Source: DATMER01 sp035556715 | GTDB lineage: Bacteria; Acidobacteriota; Thermoanaerobaculia; Multivoradales; UBA5704 | Direction of reading: 5' to 3' | NCBI GenBank assembly: GCA_035556715.1 | Contig: DATMER010000003.1 | Span: forward strand, 106,104-170,103 | DNA: 64,000 nucleotides | Part shown: in pieces, positions 59,203 through 64,000 of the stretch | Numbering within the stretch: the first letter of the stretch is position 1 | Layout: every line of letters starts with the position of its first letter | Translations under genes and position numbers: made by a program | Notes under the pieces: model-generated | Database searches by the model: none | Seen by the model: the letters and a program-made list of their open reading frames with translations, nothing else | What the model was told of the DNA's origin: nothing

Positions 59203-60590
59203 TGGCCGACATCCTGCTGACCCACGGCTATTTCCTTTTCGAGGACGAGAAGGAACGCCAGATCATGAAGCCCTACCCCACCCTGGGGCTGCTCTACCTG
59301 TCCGCCTACCTGCGGCGGGAGGGCTTCGAGGTGGAGGTCTTCGACACCACCTTCGCGACGCGGGAGGATCTGCACGCCCGCCTCGGCGCCGGGCCGGGGG
59401 TGGTCGGCATCTACACGAACCTGATGACCCGGCAGTCGGTGCTGGACCTGGTCGCCAGGGCGAAGGCCGGAGGGTGGACCGTGGTGCTCGGCGGCCCCGA
59501 GGCCGCGGGCTGGCCCGAGCAGTATCTGGGGGCGGGGGCGGACGTCCTTGTGGAGGGCGAGGGGGAGCGCACCATGGCCGAGCTGCTCACGGCCCTGGCC
59601 GAGCGCGGTCCCCATCGCCTGCACGGCGTCGCCGGCACGGTCTTCCGCGACGAGGATGGCCGGATGGTGAAGAACCCCGCCCGCGAGCAGATCGAGGACA
59701 TCGACTCCCTCCCCTTCCCCGACCGCGGGCAGATCGACACCGCCCGCTACGTCGACGTCTGGCGCGAGCACCACGGCATGGGGAGCGTCAACCTGATCAC
59801 CGCCCGCGGCTGCCCGTATCACTGCCGCTGGTGCTCCCACGCCGTCTTCGGCTTCACCCACCGCCGCCGGAGCGTGATCAACTGCGCCGACGAGCTGGAG
59901 CACATCCGCGACGCCTGGCATCCCGACCAGGTCTGGTACGCGGACGACGTCTTTACTATCAACCACCGCTGGCTCTACGAGTACGCCGCCGAGCTGAAGC
60001 GCCGGGACCTTCGCCTCCCCTTCGAGACCATCTCCCGGGCCGACCGGATGATGAAGGACGAGGTGCTGGCGACCCTGGCGGAGATGGGCTGCTACCGGAT
60101 CTGGATCGGCTCGGAGAGCGGCAGCCGGCGCATCCTCGAGGCCATGGAGCGCGGGGTCACACCCGAGCAGGTGCAGTGGGCCTGCCAGGCCGCCCACCGT
60201 CACGGAATCGAGGTGGGGATGTTCCTCATGTGGGGCTACGAGGGGGAGACGGTCGAGGACATCGAGGCCACGATCGACCACGTCAAGAAGAGCGATCCCG
60301 AGATCTTCCTCACCACCGTGGCCTACCCGATCAAGAACACGGCCTATTACCAGGAGGTCGCGGGCCGGGTGGTGTCGCCGCGCCCCTGGTCCGAGGGGAG
60401 CGACCGCGACCACGCCATCCGCGGCCGGCACTCCCGGTCCTACTACCGGCACGCGGACCAGTGGCTGCGCCAGGAGGTCGAGGCCTTCCGGCTGTCCGGG
60501 AACGACCCGGTGCGCTCGGAAGAGCTGAGAGACGCCGCGGCACGGTCGCGGGAAGCTTTGCTTGCCGCGGCCACAGAGGTCGAGGCATAA
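59202..60590 (+). CDS. B12-binding-domain radical SAM protein 2
   Basis: A 462-residue paralogue of the preceding protein, starting at GTG 59202. The N-terminal cobalamin-type domain has KPYPTLGLLYLSAYLRREGF, VVLGGPEAAGWPEQYL and GEGERTMAELL; the radical SAM core has RGCPYHCRWCSHAVFG (CxxxCxxC, about residue 205), WYADDVFTINHRWLYEY, GSESGSRRILEAMERGV and WGYEGETVEDIE. It follows protein 1 with a 1-nt overlap, so they are made together and may act in sequence. The C-terminal 80 residues are helical and charged. Confidence 0.92.
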   Translation: MADILLTHGYFLFEDEKERQIMKPYPTLGLLYLSAYLRREGFEVEVFDTTFATREDLHARLGAGPGVVGIYTNLMTRQSVLDLVARAKAGGWTVVLGGPEAAGWPEQYLGAGADVLVEGEGERTMAELLTALAERGPHRLHGVAGTVFRDEDGRMVKNPAREQIEDIDSLPFPDRGQIDTARYVDVWREHHGMGSVNLITARGCPYHCRWCSHAVFGFTHRRRSVINCADELEHIRDAWHPDQVWYADDVFTINHRWLYEYAAELKRRDLRLPFETISRADRMMKDEVLATLAEMGCYRIWIGSESGSRRILEAMERGVTPEQVQWACQAAHRHGIEVGMFLMWGYEGETVEDIEATIDHVKKSDPEIFLTTVAYPIKNTAYYQEVAGRVVSPRPWSEGSDRDHAIRGRHSRSYYRHADQWLRQEVEAFRLSGNDPVRSEELRDAAARSREALLAAATEVEA

Positions 60591-61666
60591 AGGTCCTCTT
60601 CCTCACCCGCTCCTACCCCACCCGGGAGGCCCCGGTCGTCGCCCCCTTCACCCGCGACCACTTCCGCGCCGCGGCCCGCTTCGCCGACGTGGCAGTCCTC
60701 CACACCCAGAAGACCCGCGATCCCCTCCCCGGCCTCTGGCAAATCGAGAAGGAGGACGAGGTCGTCCGCGTCCGCTTCCGCCGCCGGCCATTTCCGAGCG
60801 CCCTGCGCGGCCTGCGGGAGCTGCCGTTCCGGCCCGACCTCGTGCACGGCCACTTCTACGACGCCGCGGCAACTGCGTTGCTGATCGCCCGGAGGCTCGG
60901 GGTGCCGTACGTGCTCACCGAGCACTCCACCCTTGCCCGCCCTCTTACCCAACTGGAGCGGCTCGCCTTCCGCAACGCCGGCCGGGTGATGCCGGTGAGC
61001 CGGATGCTCCAGTCGGCCCTGGAGTCCAGCGGCCTGGAGGGAAGGTACGAGGTCGTCCCCAACGTCGTGGACCTCGAGCACTTTACGCCGACGGCCCGCT
61101 ACCCGGGTGAGATCCGGAGACTCATCGCCGTCACCCGCATGACCCCGGTCAAGGGAATCCCCGACCTCCTGGAAGCGCTGCGGCTCCTGGCCATCCGGCG
61201 CCGGGACTGGCGCTGCGACCTGATCGGTGGAGGGGAGCGCGGCGAGGAGTACCGGGGCCTGGCGTCCCGGCTCGGGCTGGATCGTCATATCCTCTTTCAT
61301 GGAGAGCTGAGCCGGCCGGAGGTGGCGGCGCGGCTGCGGGAGGCGGACCTCTTCATCCTGCCGAGCCACCTCGAGACCTTCTCCGTGGCCACGGTCGAAG
61401 CCATGGCCTGCGGCGTCCCGGTACTGGCGACCGCCTGCGGAGGTCCCGAGGAGCTGGTCACGCCCGAGGCCGGGATGATCGTGCCGCCGCGGGACCCTGC
61501 CGCCCTGGCGGACGGCCTCGATCGGATGCTGTCGAGCCTGGACGGCTTCCGTCCCGGGGAGATCGCCCGGGGGGTCGCCGGGAGGTTCGGAGCCGAAGCG
61601 GTGGGCGCCCGCCTGCTGGAGATCTACGAGGCCACCCTCGCGGAGAGCCGCAAGGAGTCGCGATGA
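60587..61666 (+). CDS. GT4 family glycosyltransferase, apparent AUA start
   Basis: A GT-B fold retaining transferase of about 359 residues: KVLFLTRSYPTREAPVVAPF, HGHFYDAAATALLIARRLGV, VPNVVDLEHF, IAVTRMTPVKGIPDLLEAL, FILPSHLETFSVATVEAMACG (EX7E region) and GGPEELVTPEAG. The usual first residues (MKVLFLTRSYP) align with ATA AAG GTC at 60587. No ATG, GTG or TTG is in frame at or shortly before that point. The ATA overlaps the upstream stop as ATAA and is preceded by AGAGGTCGAGG. An in-frame GTG near 60689 would remove the first Rossmann strand. The N-terminal boundary is therefore unusual but well argued. Confidence 0.87.
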   Translation: MKVLFLTRSYPTREAPVVAPFTRDHFRAAARFADVAVLHTQKTRDPLPGLWQIEKEDEVVRVRFRRRPFPSALRGLRELPFRPDLVHGHFYDAAATALLIARRLGVPYVLTEHSTLARPLTQLERLAFRNAGRVMPVSRMLQSALESSGLEGRYEVVPNVVDLEHFTPTARYPGEIRRLIAVTRMTPVKGIPDLLEALRLLAIRRRDWRCDLIGGGERGEEYRGLASRLGLDRHILFHGELSRPEVAARLREADLFILPSHLETFSVATVEAMACGVPVLATACGGPEELVTPEAGMIVPPRDPAALADGLDRMLSSLDGFRPGEIARGVAGRFGAEAVGARLLEIYEATLAESRKESR

Positions 61667-62256
61667 GCATGAGCCCGGAACCGTTCAAGTTCAGCATCGT
61701 CATGCCGACCTACCGCCGGCCCCATACGATCCACCGCACCATCGCCAGCATCCGCGCCCAGACCTACCGCGAGTGGGAGCTGATCGTGGTGGACAACGCC
61801 GGCGACGGAGGCTATGGCTTCGAGGACCCGCGAATCCGGGTCCTCGTCCACTCCGAGAAGACCAGCGCCAGCCATGCCCGCAACATGGGCCTGCTCTACG
61901 CCTCCGGCGACCTGGTCTGCTTCTTCGACGATGACGACGACATGTACCCCGACTACCTGGCCGAGCTCGCCTCGGCGTTCCGGGCCCATCCCGCCGTCTG
62001 CATGGTGCGCTGCGGCATGCTGATGAGGAGCGGCAAGCCGAACTTCAGCCACGCGACGCCCGAGTGCTGCCTGCGGCGGGAGTTCGCGACTCCCACCTGG
62101 GACGGCCTCGCCGTCTGCGAGGACCAGCGCTATTTTCAGGGGATAGCCCGGACAAACGGCTGGACGGAGGAGCGGGGAGAGGTCGTGATGATTTCCAAGG
62201 TGCTCTGCGCGTCCCATGGCGACCCGGTCGGGGGCCTGCGCGCGGGGAGAGTATGA
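61663..62256 (+). CDS. GT2 family glycosyltransferase, tandem copy 1
   Basis: A 197-residue GT-A fold protein: FSIVMPTYRRPHTIHRTIAS, WELIVVDNAGDGG, SASHARNMGLLYASGDLVCFFDDDDD (DxD metal-binding site), and a C-terminal TPTWDGLAVCEDQRYF region. It is shorter than typical GT2 (about 250), so a minimal catalytic core. ATG 61663 overlaps the GT4 stop as ATGA, and its own stop overlaps the next start. It transfers a sugar from a nucleotide donor; the product is unknown. Confidence 0.9.
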   Translation: MSMSPEPFKFSIVMPTYRRPHTIHRTIASIRAQTYREWELIVVDNAGDGGYGFEDPRIRVLVHSEKTSASHARNMGLLYASGDLVCFFDDDDDMYPDYLAELASAFRAHPAVCMVRCGMLMRSGKPNFSHATPECCLRREFATPTWDGLAVCEDQRYFQGIARTNGWTEERGEVVMISKVLCASHGDPVGGLRAGRV

Positions 62257-62906
62257 AAAAAGAGGCAGGGGGCGCCGGACCTCATGCCCCCCTGCCGTAT
62301 AAGGGAGTTGCTGCTTTTCACCCGGACGAGCCGTTCCTGATCAGCATCGTGATGGCGACCTACCGCCGCCCGCACACCCTGCCCCGCGCGGTGGCGACCA
62401 TCCAGTCCCAGCTCTACCGCCGCTGGGAGCTGATCGTGATCGACAACGCCGGCGACGGGGGCTACCGATTCGACGACCCGCGCATCCGGGTCCAGGTGCA
62501 CGCCGAGAAGGCCAGCGCCAGCCATGCCCGCAACATGGGCCTGCGCTACGCCACCGGCGACCTGGTCTGCTTCTTCGACGACGACGACGAGATGCTGCCC
62601 GGGTACCTGGAGGCGTACGCCGCGGCGTTCCGCGACCACCCGCGGGCGAAGATGGCGCGTTGCGCCATGCTCTCGCCGCGCGGCCGGGAGAACCTCTGCT
62701 TCGCCACTCCCCTCTGCTGCCTGCGGCGGGAGCACGCCACGCCGACCTGGGACGGTGCCGGTCTCAACGAGGACAAGCGCTACTTCCGCGGCATCATCGA
62801 GCTTCATGGCTGGTCCGAGCCCTCCGGAGACATCGTCGTCATCCCGCAGGCCCTCTGCCAGGCCCGGAAGGACCCGGCCGGGGGCCTGCGGGAAGGGAAT
62901 CCCTGA
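62253..62906 (+). CDS. GT2 family glycosyltransferase, tandem copy 2
   Basis: A 217-residue near-duplicate of copy 1 with a different 30-residue N-terminus (MKKEAGGAGPHAPLPYKGVA). Shared: VMATYRRPHTLPRAVATIQSQ, WELIVIDNAGDGGYRFDDP, KASASHARNMGLRYATGD, LVCFFDDDDEM, CCLRREHATPTWDG. The duplicates are adjacent and coupled (ATGA), so they arose by recent tandem duplication. Last gene of the radical SAM/glycosyltransferase operon. Confidence 0.9.
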   Translation: MKKEAGGAGPHAPLPYKGVAAFHPDEPFLISIVMATYRRPHTLPRAVATIQSQLYRRWELIVIDNAGDGGYRFDDPRIRVQVHAEKASASHARNMGLRYATGDLVCFFDDDDEMLPGYLEAYAAAFRDHPRAKMARCAMLSPRGRENLCFATPLCCLRREHATPTWDGAGLNEDKRYFRGIIELHGWSEPSGDIVVIPQALCQARKDPAGGLREGNP

Positions 62907-62908
62907 CC

Positions 62909-64000
62909 TCACTTCTTCTTGCCGGGCGCCTGCTGCGGAATCTTCAGCAGATGCTTGTTGGTCGAGGCCGTCCCCGTCACACTCGGACAGGCATAGCCCG
63001 AGGGAGGCGTGATCGGGTTGCAGGAGCTCATGGTCGACGGATCGAGGGCGTCGAAGAGATGGCTGAAATCGGCCGAGGAGGTCGAGGTCGCGCTGGCGGG
63101 GGGATACGGCTTGAAGGTCGACCTGTGGCAGGAGAAGCAGCTGTCGGTGGTCTGCACGTAGGTCTCCGCCACGCTGTTGGCGAGCAGGGTCGAGCCCGAG
63201 ATCGTGCCGGTCGGGGTGCCATCGGCGGTCCACTCCGTGCCCACCAGCTTGTAGTTCTTCATCAGGGAATTCCCGGGGGCGAGGCCCTGGACGCTGGTGT
63301 TGAGAGCCTCGATGTTGCCGGACGTGTCGGCGCCCGTCGGGTTGACCGCGCAGACCTGGGTCGGGATTCCCGGCTGGGTGCAGGCCGCGCAGAACTGGTT
63401 GGCGCCCGACGTGCCCGGGCAGAGCGTCGTGTTGCCGGAGCACGGGTTGAAGTAGGTGTTGAGGGTGCAGTTGCTGCCGCTGCAATTCGTCTTGTAGAAC
63501 GACCAGCTCCCGCCCAGCGGCGGCGGCGTGGTCAGGCTGCTGCACGGCGGATCGTTGTTCACGTGCTCGAAGGTCGTCCAGATCCACTCCGCCTGCGTGG
63601 GGGTCCTCTGGGCGATGTGCATCCCGACCAGGCCGACGGTCACGGTGCTGCAGTTGGGGTTGGTAGGACCCGTCGGCGACACCGCCGCCTTGGCGGTGAT
63701 GAAGTTGGCGGGATTGTCGCTGCCGGCCAGCACCTTCCAGGCCGTCTTGATGACGACCGAGTTGCCCTGGGGGTTCGTCGCGGTCCATGGGAACGCGATG
63801 TTCGCGCCCGCGGTGTTGTAGCAGGCCGCCTGCCAGAGACTGCAGTTGACGAGGTAGTTGTAGGCGGTCTGGTTCATCTGGATGCCGTAGTGGACCCAGT
63901 TGCCGTTGAGGTCGACGAGCGGCTGGACGTCCTGCGCCTCCAGGATCGCGGAGTCGGGATCGGTCTTGTCGATCTGGTTCAGCAGCATGGTCGCCCCGCT
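62909..64000 (-). CDS. secreted single-heme-motif (CxxCH) protein, 5' end beyond the window
   Basis: At least 363 residues, open to the window edge on the minus strand, so the start is missing. Asn/Thr/Ser/Cys-rich, as in an extracellular protein. One c-type heme attachment site CFSCH lies about 70 residues from the C-terminus, beside FKPYPP. The rest has several cysteines (about 15) that could form disulfides or bind metal, and VTVGLVGMHIAQRTPTQAEWIW. It resembles large annotated cytochrome c family proteins of environmental bacteria. It ends 2 bp from the convergent GT2 gene. Confidence 0.72.
   Translation of the reverse strand, partial: SGATMLLNQIDKTDPDSAILEAQDVQPLVDLNGNWVHYGIQMNQTAYNYLVNCSLWQAACYNTAGANIAFPWTATNPQGNSVVIKTAWKVLAGSDNPANFITAKAAVSPTGPTNPNCSTVTVGLVGMHIAQRTPTQAEWIWTTFEHVNNDPPCSSLTTPPPLGGSWSFYKTNCSGSNCTLNTYFNPCSGNTTLCPGTSGANQFCAACTQPGIPTQVCAVNPTGADTSGNIEALNTSVQGLAPGNSLMKNYKLVGTEWTADGTPTGTISGSTLLANSVAETYVQTTDSCFSCHRSTFKPYPPASATSTSSADFSHLFDALDPSTMSSCNPITPPSGYACPSVTGTASTNKHLLKIPQQAPGKKK

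Overview
This is a GC-rich (roughly two-thirds G+C by eye) bacterial chromosomal window with densely packed genes, many joined by 4-nt ATGA or GTGA stop/start overlaps. There are no rRNA genes, no convincing functional tRNA, no phage module and no CRISPR array. The mix of secreted S9 peptidases, a ChaN-like protein, an erythromycin-esterase-like protein, a very large carboxypeptidase-regulatory-like repeat protein, a Uma2 protein and serial GT39 transferases suggests a soil or sediment Acidobacteriota-like organism (possibly Thermoanaerobaculia) or a Myxococcota-like one. That placement is inference from gene style; no marker gene is present.

Layout. 0-7 kb: a truncated M1 aminopeptidase converges on an S9 peptidase, then come a small Cys-rich secreted protein, an FKBP lipoprotein, an MFS transporter and a ChaN/PDZ protein. 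FKBP and MFS lie between two perfect 39-bp direct repeats. 7-12 kb is an accessory zone: a doublet repeat that may be an insertion-sequence end, a 609-bp array of 29 diverged 21-bp units, a coiled-coil protein, a SnoaL-like protein, a PQQ-propeller membrane protein, a lower-GC cyclase and a small membrane protein. 12-14.8 kb: a halogenase-like flavoprotein opposite an ABM monooxygenase/DUF1801 pair.

14.8-38.3 kb is the most unusual part: at least 16 co-directional minus-strand genes, mostly translationally coupled. Two LuxR-type regulators with eroded receiver domains stand upstream, followed by an acyl carrier protein, HMG-CoA reductase, an SDR-acyltransferase fusion and an ABC1/UbiB kinase. 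Next come two small amphipathic proteins, two DUF1702-like paralogues, a degenerate ABC1 pseudokinase, three paralogous beta-rich proteins, an SUMF1-type protein, an unknown protein, a patatin phospholipase and a DinB-SGNH hydrolase fusion. Together they look like an uncharacterised system built around acyl or isoprenoid lipids.

38-53 kb (minus strand): a Tat-exported CapA protein, a membrane protein, a methyltransferase, a SPASM-like protein without the radical-SAM cysteines, an S9 peptidase with a clear terminator, an erythromycin-esterase-like protein, an AHSA1/SRPBCC protein, three tandem GT39-like transferases (one carrying two inserted palindromic elements), an M50B-like protease and a Uma2 protein. 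53-57.5 kb is one giant secreted repeat protein. 57.7-62.9 kb is a plus-strand coupled operon of two B12-type radical SAM proteins, a GT4 (apparently starting at AUA) and two tandem GT2 proteins. The window ends inside a secreted single-CxxCH protein.

A recurring theme is strict 21-bp periodicity in three arrays of unrelated sequence (7.2-7.8, 46.3-46.4 and 53.3 kb), two of which overlap the 3' end of a gene.
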